From NCBI GenBank assembly GCA_025459175.1, contig JALORC010000054.1, positions 1 through 43,603 of the forward strand: a stretch of 43,603 nt of DNA, written 5' to 3'. Made by a program: the position numbers and the translations under genes. The notes under the pieces are model-generated. The model saw only the letters and a program-made list of their open reading frames with translations. It was not told where the DNA came from and did no database searches. Every line of letters starts with the position of its first letter. Within the stretch, counting starts at the first letter, position 1. Below, piece after piece: positions 16,223 through 24,461 of the stretch. The DNA comes from Planctomycetota bacterium (GTDB lineage: Bacteria; Planctomycetota; UBA1135; UBA2386).

Positions 16223-17505
16223 TCGGTGACTTCTCGGTGCGGTCGGCGCCAGCGCGCCACCGACACCGCGAGCAGCAGCGTGCCGAGGCCGAGCAGGCAG
16301 TCGCGCGGGGCTGCCAGCACGGCGCCGACCGCGAACCACAGGATCGCGGCCACGAACACCAGCGGCACGAACGGCCAGCCGGGGCACGGCACCGCGGCCG
16401 CACCTTCGCGGCGCCGCAGCCGCACCAGTCCCCACACCGTCGCGGCGGCCGACAGGCTCAGCGTCCAGCCGATGTAGCTCATCAGCTGCTGCAGTTCGGC
16501 GGCCCACAGGAAGCCGAGCGCCAGCGCTGCCTGAAGCGCGATCGCGGTGCGCGGCGGTCGGCCGTCGTGGCCGCCGAAGCAACGCGGCAGATCGCCGTTC
16601 TCGGCCATGCGTGCGTAGACGCGCGGCCCGGCCATCGTCATGCCGGTGATCGACGTCAGCAGGGCGAGCACGACGATCGCGGTGACGAGCAGTTCGCCCG
16701 GGCGGCCGAGCAGTGCTGCGGCGGCGATCGCGGCGATCTCCGGCTTGCCGGTCAGCGCCGAGGCATCGGCAGACCACAGGAACACGGCGTTCAGCGCCAG
16801 GTAGAGCGCGGTGACCAGCAGGCAGCCGAACAGCATCGCGCGCGGCACCGAGCGCCGCGGTTGTTCGACCTCACCGGCGATGTAGGCCGCGGCGTTCCAG
16901 CCCGAATAAGCGAGGTAGATCCACGGCATCGTGGTGGCTAACCCGGCCATCGGCGCCGCCACCGCGCGGCCGCCGTTGGTCGGTGGCCGGCCGAACAGCC
17001 GCAGCGACAGTGCGACGAACGCGACCGCGAGCAGCAGCTTGGCGCCGACGACGAGGTCCTGCAGGCGCGCTCCGACGCGCACCGCACCGCCGTGCATGCC
17101 GGCGGCGAGCAGGATCGCGGCCGTGCCGGTCCATGGCAGCGCCGGTGCCTGCACATCAAGGAGGCGGCAGCCGTAGCTCTGCAGCAGATGTGCCGCGGCG
17201 GCCAGCGGCGCGCTGAAGCCGGCCAGCAGCGACACGATGCCGGTCGCGGTGCCGGCCAGCGGGTGCACCGTGCGACGCAGGTACTCGTATTCGCCGCCGG
17301 AGTCGGGGAAGCGCAGTGCCAGTGCGCCGTAGCTCAGTGCACCGCACAGCGCGATCGCACCGCCGAGGAGCCAGGCCACGAGCACGAGGCGTCGGTCGCC
17401 GAGATCGTGCAGCGCGAAGCCCGAGGTCGTGAACACACCGACGCCGACCATGTTGGCGACCACCAGCGCAACGGCGCTGCGTTCGCGGATCCCACCCGCG
17501 GTCAC
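16219..17505 (-). CDS. APC family amino acid permease
   Basis: A 428-residue protein with about 12 membrane helices. The first helix, VVANMVGVGVFTTSGF, carries the G-x-G-x-F unwinding motif of amino acid-polyamine-organocation carriers, and FPDSGGEYEYLRR follows helix 2 as in that family. Probable amino acid uptake or exchange; substrate unknown. Its GTG start overlaps the TGA of the methyltransferase gene (GTGA, 17502-17505), so translation is coupled. Its stop shares a CTAG palindrome (16219-16222) with the convergent transporter. Confidence 0.88.
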   Translation of the reverse strand: MTAGGIRERSAVALVVANMVGVGVFTTSGFALHDLGDRRLVLVAWLLGGAIALCGALSYGALALRFPDSGGEYEYLRRTVHPLAGTATGIVSLLAGFSAPLAAAAHLLQSYGCRLLDVQAPALPWTGTAAILLAAGMHGGAVRVGARLQDLVVGAKLLLAVAFVALSLRLFGRPPTNGGRAVAAPMAGLATTMPWIYLAYSGWNAAAYIAGEVEQPRRSVPRAMLFGCLLVTALYLALNAVFLWSADASALTGKPEIAAIAAAALLGRPGELLVTAIVVLALLTSITGMTMAGPRVYARMAENGDLPRCFGGHDGRPPRTAIALQAALALGFLWAAELQQLMSYIGWTLSLSAAATVWGLVRLRRREGAAAVPCPGWPFVPLVFVAAILWFAVGAVLAAPRDCLLGLGTLLLAVSVARWRRPHREVTD

Positions 17506-18236
17506 GTCTTCCGGAACCGCAGCACGTAGTTCTCGCGCAGGAACGGCGTCTCCTCGCGTCGCACGAAGCGGAAGCCCGCCGCCTCGACCTCCTGCCGCAC
17601 CACCGCCTCACCGGCGCGCACGTGGTCGAGGATCCACTCGCGGCTGATGCCGGGCTCGCGGATGAAGTCGAGGATCACCAGCTCGCCACCGGCTCGCAGC
17701 GCACTGTGGATCGAGGCCAGCGTCGGCTGAGGGTACTCGAAGTGGTGGTAGGTGTCGCAGATGAACACCAAGTCGACGCAGGCCGGCGGCAGTTCGATGC
17801 TGCGTTCGCCGCCGAGCTGGGCCTGCACCTGCGGCAGCTTGCGCGCGGCGGCGGTGGCGCGGATGTGCTCGATGAACTTCGGGGCGATGTCGACGCCGTA
17901 GACGCGGCCTTGTTCGCCGACCTTCGGCGCGAACAGCATCGTGTAGAGCCCGGTGCCGGCGCCGACGTCCGCGACCGCCATGCCGGGTTGCAGCTGCAGC
18001 AGCGCGGCGATGCGGGCGCGGTGCGCGAACACTTCGCGGCTCTCGCCCTCGAAGCGTTGTTCGTACTTGCCGACGTCCAACGTCGGGTCGAGGAAGTCCT
18101 GGTTGATGCCGGGCTTCACGCTCGTCAGCGGGGCCGCGGCCGGGGCCGGGTTCACGGCCGGCGGGGCAGCGCCGCAGCCGGACAGGGACAGCGCCGCCAG
18201 AGCGAGAACGAGCGATGGTCGCAGCATGCGCGGCAT
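17502..18236 (-). CDS. Class I SAM-dependent methyltransferase with lipoprotein signal peptide
   Basis: A 244-residue protein. The N-terminus MPRMLRPSLVLALAALSLSGC is a lipoprotein signal with an LSGC lipobox (Cys21), followed by an Ala/Pro linker. The rest is a Rossmann methyltransferase: motif I VADVGAGTGLYT, then GVDIAPKFIEHIR, DLVFICDTYHHF and ALRAGGELVILDF. A secreted methyltransferase is odd because SAM is cytoplasmic, but I recall the COG4798-type predicted methyltransferases often carry signal peptides too. The start could also be the ATG at 18227. Substrate unknown. Coupled by a GTGA overlap to the amino acid permease. Confidence 0.8.
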   Translation of the reverse strand: MPRMLRPSLVLALAALSLSGCGAAPPAVNPAPAAAPLTSVKPGINQDFLDPTLDVGKYEQRFEGESREVFAHRARIAALLQLQPGMAVADVGAGTGLYTMLFAPKVGEQGRVYGVDIAPKFIEHIRATAAARKLPQVQAQLGGERSIELPPACVDLVFICDTYHHFEYPQPTLASIHSALRAGGELVILDFIREPGISREWILDHVRAGEAVVRQEVEAAGFRFVRREETPFLRENYVLRFRKT

Positions 18237-18283
18237 CTTGGGCGCGGCGGTCCGTGGCGACAACTACGCCGATGGAGGGGGCC

Positions 18284-18299
18284 GTGACGAGTTCGTCAC
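18284..18299 (-). terminator. Stop-codon hairpin of the secreted unknown gene
   Basis: GTGACG (18284-18289) and CGTCAC (18294-18299) form a 6-base stem with a 4-base loop. Read on the minus strand it contains the TGA stop (18296-18298). It separates the unknown gene from the methyltransferase gene, so it may be an attenuator. Confidence 0.45.
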
Positions 18300-20092
18300 T
18301 TGCCGTCGGTCGCCGGCAGCTGCATCGGCTCGATGCCGGACTTCGCGAGGGCGAGCCGCACCTCGGCGCGCAACGCGGCCCACTGCTCGCTGTTCCATTC
18401 GGGCGCACCGTGACGGTCGAGCCCGAGCAGTGCCGCGAGCTTGCTCGCCGCGAAGTCGCGCATCGTCAGCTGCCGGAAGGTGAACGCCGCGTGCGGGCCG
18501 GTCTGGCCGCTGGCCGCCACGTCATAGGACTCTTCGTCGTCGAGGAACGCGGCCAGGCAGGCGATGCGCTGTCGGCGCTGTCGGTCGCCGACGTAGCGGT
18601 AGGTGAACATGCCCATGTATTCCATGCGCAGTCCCACCTCGGCGCGCCGCGCAGCGCGCAGGAACTCCTGCCACACCTCCGGCTGTGGGGTGAGGATCAC
18701 CAGATGCCCGAAGTCCGCGTCGGGCGACGTCCATACCGAGGACGGCGTCTTGCTCGGCGCGTTCTGCAACACCTCGAGGAGCAGCACGCAGAAGCGCGGT
18801 TCGTCGACGTCGGCGAGCCGTCGCAGCGCATGCAGGCGTTGCTCCTTCACCGCCGCGATGCGCTGCAGCAGTTCGGACTTCTTCTGCTTGCGCATCGAGC
18901 CGTCGGCGATCGTGTCGACCACCAGGTGCGCGACCCGATCCGGATGCTGCTCGACCAGCTCGATGACGGCCAGCTCGAGGCGTTCGGGGAACTTCGCAGC
19001 GAGGATGCGCAGCGGGCCCTGTCGGTCGAAGTCGCTCGGTGCGCACAGGAACCGTTCGACCAGATACTCGTCCTCCTGGCGGGTGCGGGCTTCTTTCCAC
19101 CATGCCGCGGCGGCGTCGCGATCGACGCGCGGCGGGTTCAAGCCTCGGAGCTGGATCGCGCCGCCGGCGATCTGCTGCAGCGCGTCGTCGGCGATCTCGC
19201 CGAGGGGGCGGATGTAGGAGCGGAATTTGTGCATGCCCCCCATCTGCGCCCGCGTCATGCGGGCGTCGTCGAGATGGGCGAGCAGCGCCGGAACGATGGC
19301 GAAGCCCTGCCGAACCACGGCTTCGAACGGGGCGTCCGGGGCATCGCTGTGACCCATGCCCGCGTGATGCCGACTGTGCACGAGGTCGAGCACCAGCTTG
19401 GTCATCGGGTCCGGCGGCGTGGTCGGCGGGCGGTTGGTGCGCTCGAGTTGCTCCAGCACCGTGGTCCAGGGCGGCATCTGCCGGAACGGGTGGTTGTTGC
19501 CGGCTGGCATCGAGTCCGGTAGCAGCGCTACCGCTGCCTGCAGCCGACGCTGGATCTCGGGCAGCGGCACTTCCGACTCGATGACTTGCGCGTACCAGTG
19601 ATCGGCCGCGAGTAGTGCCACCCGGTCGGCGAGCAGCTTGCCGTTCGCGCCGCGCAGGATCAGCTGCCGGGCGAGGTTCTTGGCGCCGCGGGCCCACAGT
19701 TGCAGGCCGATGGCGAGGCCTTGGTCGCGCTCGAAATCATCGAACCAGCTGTTTGTCGCCAGCTTGTCGACCTCGGGCGGCTTGCTCAGCGGTTCGACAT
19801 CGATCTGCACGTAGTTGTCGGTGTCGATCAGCGTCCCGCGCAGGTATGGTTGGGCGCCGTCGGCGGTCGCCTCGAGCCGGAAGGCCGGGTGCAGCGGGTT
19901 CTCCTGCCGCACGCCATTGAGATAGCTGACGCCGGTGCCCTGCAGGATCACGAACGGGGCTGCGGCCGGTGGTTCGGGCAGCCCCAGTTCCCGGTAGCGC
20001 GCCAGCGCGGCGTCGAGTTCGGCATCGTTCGGCGCGGCTTGGGCCGGCAAGCACGTCGCGAGCCACACCAGACCGACGAGGAGAACCTTCAT
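18296..20092 (-). CDS. Secreted protein of unknown function
   Basis: A 598-residue protein with a signal peptide (MKVLLVGLVWLATCLPAQA, cleavage before APND). The mature part is mostly helical with mixed charge and few cysteines. I see no catalytic motif and no family I know. One region alternates short helices (about 270-420) and could be HEAT-like, which is a guess. It lies 34 bases behind the RlmL-like gene and 59 bases before the methyltransferase gene, all on the same strand, but co-orientation alone says little about its job. Confidence 0.75.
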   Translation of the reverse strand: MKVLLVGLVWLATCLPAQAAPNDAELDAALARYRELGLPEPPAAAPFVILQGTGVSYLNGVRQENPLHPAFRLEATADGAQPYLRGTLIDTDNYVQIDVEPLSKPPEVDKLATNSWFDDFERDQGLAIGLQLWARGAKNLARQLILRGANGKLLADRVALLAADHWYAQVIESEVPLPEIQRRLQAAVALLPDSMPAGNNHPFRQMPPWTTVLEQLERTNRPPTTPPDPMTKLVLDLVHSRHHAGMGHSDAPDAPFEAVVRQGFAIVPALLAHLDDARMTRAQMGGMHKFRSYIRPLGEIADDALQQIAGGAIQLRGLNPPRVDRDAAAAWWKEARTRQEDEYLVERFLCAPSDFDRQGPLRILAAKFPERLELAVIELVEQHPDRVAHLVVDTIADGSMRKQKKSELLQRIAAVKEQRLHALRRLADVDEPRFCVLLLEVLQNAPSKTPSSVWTSPDADFGHLVILTPQPEVWQEFLRAARRAEVGLRMEYMGMFTYRYVGDRQRRQRIACLAAFLDDEESYDVAASGQTGPHAAFTFRQLTMRDFAASKLAALLGLDRHGAPEWNSEQWAALRAEVRLALAKSGIEPMQLPATDGK

Positions 20093-20126
20093 ACCGTGAT
20101 GCTACGGCACTGCCGGCCGCTGGCGC

Positions 20127-21269
20127 TCAGCCGCCGTCGATCTCGTAGCGCAACCAGCGACAGTCGATCGGCCCGTTCTTGACCGGCATCTTGATGCTCG
20201 CGCGCAGGCCCAGATTGCGCGTCAGATCGGCGTTGCCGCACAGGATCCACGCGATCGCGCCGTGGCACTCGCGGTGCAGGAACTGGCCCAGCGCGTCCCA
20301 GCTGCCGTTCAGCGCCTCGGGGTCCGCCGCGAGGCGATCGCCGTACGGCGGATTGCTGACCACCATCCGGGTCACGAACGGTGGCACGTAGTCGCGCGCA
20401 TCGCCGTGGCGCAGTTCGATCTTGCCGGTGAGGTCGGCCTTGGCGACCGCCTGCTGCGCGATCGCGATCGCGCCCGGATGGCGATCGTTGCCGCCGAGCT
20501 TCGGCAGCTTCGAAGCCCCGCGCCGGGCGCGCGCCTCGGCGTCGTCGTAGAGCTTGCGCCAGGCGTCCTGGTCGGCGTCGTGCCAGCGTTCGAACGCGAA
20601 GCTGCGGCCGAGCCCCGGCGCGCGGTCCGTCGCCAGCCACGCTGCTTCGATCAGGAACGTCGCCGAGCCGCACATCGGATCGCACAGCGGGCTCTGCCGG
20701 TCCCAGTCCGCGTGCAGCAACAGTCCGGCCGCGGTCGCCTCGTTGAGTGGGCTCTTGTGCTGGATCTCGCGATAGCCGCGCTTGTGCAATGGCTCGCCGC
20801 CGAGTTCGCGGTAGACGATCGCCTCCTGGCCCTGCAGCACCAGCTTGATGCGCAGGTCGGGGCGGTCCTTGTCGACCGACGGCCGCTTGCCGGTGCGATC
20901 GCGGAACTGGTCGCAGACGGCGTCCTTGACCACCAGCACCGGGAACCGCGTGTCGTTGGCGAAGCTGTCCTTGACCGTGCCGTCGACGGCGAGCGTCTGC
21001 AGGTAGGTGATGCTGGCCGACCAGTCGACGCTGCCGACCAGCGCGTAGAGGTCCTCGCGATTGCGCACGAAGCCGCGCGCGAGCTCCTCCTGCACGCGCA
21101 CCGCCGAGCGCAGCCACAGACATGCCGCATAGCCGATCGCACGATCGCCGGTGAAGGCACAGCCACCGCGGCGCGCCTCGACGCGGCCGGCGCCGAGCGC
21201 GGTCAGCTCCGCGGCGAGCACCTGTTCGAGGCCGAGCGTGCAGGCGGCGTAGTAGTAGTGTTCGGTCAC
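20127..21269 (-). CDS. THUMP-type 23S rRNA (guanine-N2) methyltransferase, RlmL-like
   Basis: A 380-residue RNA methyltransferase. The N-terminal part resembles the ferredoxin-like/THUMP RNA-binding region (YYAACTLGLEQVLAAEL; later LRIKLVLQGQEAIVYREL). The catalytic part has LCDPMCGSATFLIEAAW (SAM site) and the active-site motif NPPYGDRL. It corresponds to the RlmL half of E. coli RlmKL, which makes m2G2445 in 23S rRNA; the RlmK half is absent, as in many bacteria. The start is GTG, one base after the TGA of the NuoF-like gene, so the two are probably co-translated. Confidence 0.9.
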   Translation of the reverse strand: MTEHYYYAACTLGLEQVLAAELTALGAGRVEARRGGCAFTGDRAIGYAACLWLRSAVRVQEELARGFVRNREDLYALVGSVDWSASITYLQTLAVDGTVKDSFANDTRFPVLVVKDAVCDQFRDRTGKRPSVDKDRPDLRIKLVLQGQEAIVYRELGGEPLHKRGYREIQHKSPLNEATAAGLLLHADWDRQSPLCDPMCGSATFLIEAAWLATDRAPGLGRSFAFERWHDADQDAWRKLYDDAEARARRGASKLPKLGGNDRHPGAIAIAQQAVAKADLTGKIELRHGDARDYVPPFVTRMVVSNPPYGDRLAADPEALNGSWDALGQFLHRECHGAIAWILCGNADLTRNLGLRASIKMPVKNGPIDCRWLRYEIDGG

Positions 21270-21270
21270 G

Positions 21271-22497
21271 TCAGGATTCCATCGGGGCGGGGCCGGCAGC
21301 GGCCGCGAAGTCGGCGGCGAACAGTTTCACCGCGCTGGTCACCGGCGCGGCTGCCATCTCGATCAACGAGCAGAAGCCCTTCTTGCGCGAGAACTCGGCC
21401 AGCTTCGGGATCTTGTCCTCGTAGCCGGGGCCCTTCTTCTGCTGCACGGCCTTCAGCATGTGCACGAACTGGTTGGTCTCCATCCGGCACGGCGGGCACT
21501 GGCCGCACTGTTCGCGCATGAAGAACTCGGCGATCTGCAGCGTCATCGCGACCACGTCGGTGTCGTCGAGCACCAGCTTGACGCCACCGCAACCCGGCGA
21601 GGTGCCGAGCGGCCGCAGCGTCTCGTAGGCGATCGGCACGTCGAGGTGCGCCGCGTCCAGGAACGCGCTCGACATCGCCGGCAGGATCGCGCGCAGCGTG
21701 CGGCCGCCGCGCAGGCCACCGCCGCAGCCGTCGATCAGCTGCCGGTAGGTGGCGCCGAACGGTAGCTCGTGCACGCCCGGTCGCTGCACCGAGTCCGGCA
21801 GCGTGAACAACAGCGTGCCCTTGCTCTCGGCGGTGCCGATCGCGGCGAAGGCGGCGCCGCCGTGGCGCGCGATCCACGCGACGTGCGCCAGCGTCTCGAC
21901 GTTGTTGACCGTGGTCGGCATGCCGAACAACCCGGCCTCGCCGGGGAACGGCGGCTTCTTGCGCGGCTTCGCCGGCTTGCCCTCGATCGAGTTCAGCGCC
22001 GCGGTCTCCTCGCCGGCGACGTAGGTGGTCGGGCCGAGGTGGATCGCGATCGGGAACGGCAGCAGCCCCGCGGCCTGCGCCTCGTGCAGCGCCTGTTCGG
22101 CGGCCGCGCGCGGGCCGTGCATGTCCTCGATCAGGTACAGGTAGCCCTGGCTCGCACCGGTCGCGAGGCCGGCCAGCGCCAGTCCTTCGAGCACCGCGTG
22201 CGGGTGCCGCTGCACCAGCAGGCGGTCCTTGTCGCTGCCGGGCTCGTGTTCGCCGCCGTTGCCGACCACGAACTTGCGTTCGGCGGTGGCGGCGGCGGCG
22301 AGCTCCCACTTGCGCGCGGTCGGGAACGACGCACCGCCGCGCCCGCGCAGTTGGCTCTGCGTCACCTCGGCGCGCAGCCAGGCCGCCCCCTGCTGCTGCG
22401 CCTCGCGCAAGCCGGTGTAGCCGCCACGGGCGCGATACTCGGCGAGCGGCTCGGGGTCGGTGGTGGGGCGTTCGGGCAGCAGCAGGTGCGGGGTCAC
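21271..22497 (-). CDS. NuoF-like NADH-binding flavoprotein (51 kDa subunit family), stand-alone
   Basis: A 408-residue protein with GTG start. It has RGRGGASFPTARKWE (FMN site), EHEPGSDKDR, VAGEETAALNSIEGKPAKPR, the SLBB-type middle part, and the [4Fe-4S] motif CGQCPPCR with a later GFCSL. These are all landmarks of NuoF/HoxF/FdsB subunits that take electrons from NADH through FMN to an iron-sulfur centre. No NuoE or NuoG gene is adjacent; the only NuoE-like protein in the window is at 33640-33975. It therefore probably serves as a diaphorase for another oxidoreductase, not complex I. It sits between GT39 and RlmL-like genes. Confidence 0.88.
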   Translation of the reverse strand: MTPHLLLPERPTTDPEPLAEYRARGGYTGLREAQQQGAAWLRAEVTQSQLRGRGGASFPTARKWELAAAATAERKFVVGNGGEHEPGSDKDRLLVQRHPHAVLEGLALAGLATGASQGYLYLIEDMHGPRAAAEQALHEAQAAGLLPFPIAIHLGPTTYVAGEETAALNSIEGKPAKPRKKPPFPGEAGLFGMPTTVNNVETLAHVAWIARHGGAAFAAIGTAESKGTLLFTLPDSVQRPGVHELPFGATYRQLIDGCGGGLRGGRTLRAILPAMSSAFLDAAHLDVPIAYETLRPLGTSPGCGGVKLVLDDTDVVAMTLQIAEFFMREQCGQCPPCRMETNQFVHMLKAVQQKKGPGYEDKIPKLAEFSRKKGFCSLIEMAAAPVTSAVKLFAADFAAAAGPAPMES

Positions 22498-22542
22498 CTG
22501 CGCATGGTAGGGCCGACCCGGTCGCGTTCCATCGCGCCGCGG

Positions 22543-24087
22543 TCAGGGCGCTTCGCGCAGGCGGTAGACGCGGCGGCCGCCGCGGTCGGCCTTCAGTTCG
22601 GCGTTGGCCTCGAGCCAGGCCGCGGCCTCCGGTGTCGTCTCGGCCGGGAACTGGTCGACGACGATGCGGGCGCCGCGCTTCTGCAGGTCGGCCAGCGCCA
22701 GCGGTTCGAAGCCGTCGCGCGGCAGCACCCAGCCGTGCCGCTGTGCGTGATAGAACAGCACCGGTTCCTCGTAGTTGCTGCGCCGCCGCCACGCGTCGTT
22801 GTAGCGCGTGCGCGGACTGCGCACGACCGTGAGGTCGGTCGGCGACGAGATCGCGGCGATGTCGGCGCTGGTCTGCACCGGTGCGCCGTCGAGGCAGGAC
22901 TGCCGGAAGGCGCGTTCGCGCGCCAGCATCACGGTGGCGGTGCCGACGATCGCCGCCAGCGCCGCGACCCACAGCAGCCGCGGCGACCGTTCCGGCCAGG
23001 CGCGCCCGGCGATGAAGGCGCCGGCGACGGTGGCGAACACGTGATACTGCGGGCCCACGCCGGGGTGGAAGCTGTAGGCCAGCGTACCGACCAGGCCCAT
23101 CGCGACCACGCCCAGCAGGGCGAGGTCGGCGCGATCGAGTCGTCGCCGCAGCAGCAACAGCAGCAGCGCCACCGCACCGATGCCACCGAACCCGAGCAGC
23201 AGCGTGGTGCGGCCGAGCGAGGCCCAGATGTCGAGATTGCGCAGGCTGCGCAGGGTCGGGAACTTGGTCTCGCCGCCCGACGCGACGCCGAACGTGAGCC
23301 CGGTTTCGTGGTGCAGCGACGCACCGTGCACGAGCCAGGCCGCGACGATCGCCAGCACGGCGGCCCAGCCGAGCCAGACGCGCAGGTCGCGCAGGCGCCG
23401 CGGCGCCAGCAGCACGGTCCACACGAACTGCAGCAGGCCCATCTGCAGCGCGGTCGGCTTGCACAGGCACGCGACCGTCGTCATCACCGTCGCCAGCAGC
23501 AGCGTGCGCCCCTTGCCGCTGCCGAGGTACTGCACGAACGCGACCATGCCGGCCAGCGCGAACGCGGTGCTCAACGCGTCCGGCATCACCCGCGCCCCGA
23601 GCATCATCGCCTGGCCACTGCCGAGGAACACCAGCGCGCCGAGCAGCGCCCCGGCGCCGCCGCTGCGCGCTTCCAGCAGGCGATACAGCGACACCGCCGC
23701 CATCGCGATCGCCAGCATCGAGATCAGGCGACCCGGCCACTCCACCTCGCCGGTCACCACCATGACGCTGGCGATCATGGTCTGGTAGAGCGGGAACTCG
23801 CATTCGACGGCGCCATCGGTGTCGCCGCGCCAGTCGACGCGCGGCCGCATCGGGTCGAAACCGTCGCGGAGGAAGTTGCGTGCGATCGCCTGGGTGTCGC
23901 ACTCGCGCCACGAACCGCCGATGCCGAACGGGATCAGCAGCGACACCGCGGCGACCCAGACCAGCAGGGCCGCCACGAGCCAGCGCCGATACGGTCGCGC
24001 CGCTGGTGCTGGTTGGGCCAGGCGGTGGATCCAGGCGGCGTGGTGGCCGACGGTTCCGGGGCCTGTGGTGGGGCCGGGGGCTTGCAT
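22543..24087 (-). CDS. GT39 family (ArnT/PMT-like) membrane glycosyltransferase
   Basis: A 514-residue protein with about 11 hydrophobic helices and a soluble C-terminal tail. The first external loop carries ECDTQAIARNFLRDG and ECEFPLYQTMIASV, matching the acidic catalytic loop of family 39 GT-C enzymes, which move sugars from polyprenyl-phosphate carriers onto lipids or proteins outside the membrane. The ATG at 24087 (MQAPGPTTG) gives a short cytoplasmic lead before the first helix; the open frame extends further upstream without support. The NuoF-like gene starts 45 bases downstream. Confidence 0.85.
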   Translation of the reverse strand: MQAPGPTTGPGTVGHHAAWIHRLAQPAPAARPYRRWLVAALLVWVAAVSLLIPFGIGGSWRECDTQAIARNFLRDGFDPMRPRVDWRGDTDGAVECEFPLYQTMIASVMVVTGEVEWPGRLISMLAIAMAAVSLYRLLEARSGGAGALLGALVFLGSGQAMMLGARVMPDALSTAFALAGMVAFVQYLGSGKGRTLLLATVMTTVACLCKPTALQMGLLQFVWTVLLAPRRLRDLRVWLGWAAVLAIVAAWLVHGASLHHETGLTFGVASGGETKFPTLRSLRNLDIWASLGRTTLLLGFGGIGAVALLLLLLRRRLDRADLALLGVVAMGLVGTLAYSFHPGVGPQYHVFATVAGAFIAGRAWPERSPRLLWVAALAAIVGTATVMLARERAFRQSCLDGAPVQTSADIAAISSPTDLTVVRSPRTRYNDAWRRRSNYEEPVLFYHAQRHGWVLPRDGFEPLALADLQKRGARIVVDQFPAETTPEAAAWLEANAELKADRGGRRVYRLREAP

Positions 24088-24461
24088 GGTGGGCGGTGGG
24101 GGAGCCGCGATCGCGAGGTGGCAACCTAGCCGGCTCCGCGAAGGCCGAGCGCATGGTTTCGTGTCGTTTCCGTGAAACCTGCGTCGGGCACGGTTACCGG
24201 CCGGACGTTGCCTCGGCTCGGGTGGTGGCGCCGTCTTGCCAGGCGGGCCGGCTGCTTGACGGTCGCCGGTTCCGTTGGCACCGGGGGTTCGCGGGCGGCA
24301 GCTCGCCGCCGCGCCTGCCTGGTGCGTAGTAGTCGCGGGCGCGCGGTGGAACCGGGCGTCGGCGCCAACCGGCTCCGCGGCCATGGTTCCGAGCCGTCGG
24401 CCCCATATCATGTTCGCCCCCCGAGGTCGGCAACCGACCCCGGGAATCCCCGAGGAAGCCA
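24088..24461. other. Divergent intergenic region, GT39 / S46 peptidase
   Basis: 374 bases without a supported gene. A good Shine-Dalgarno-like GAGGAA lies just before the S46 ATG at 24462. GGTTTC (24155-24160) and GAAACC (24174-24179) are a 6-base inverted repeat that could be an operator. I see no convincing -35/-10 pair. Confidence 0.4.
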
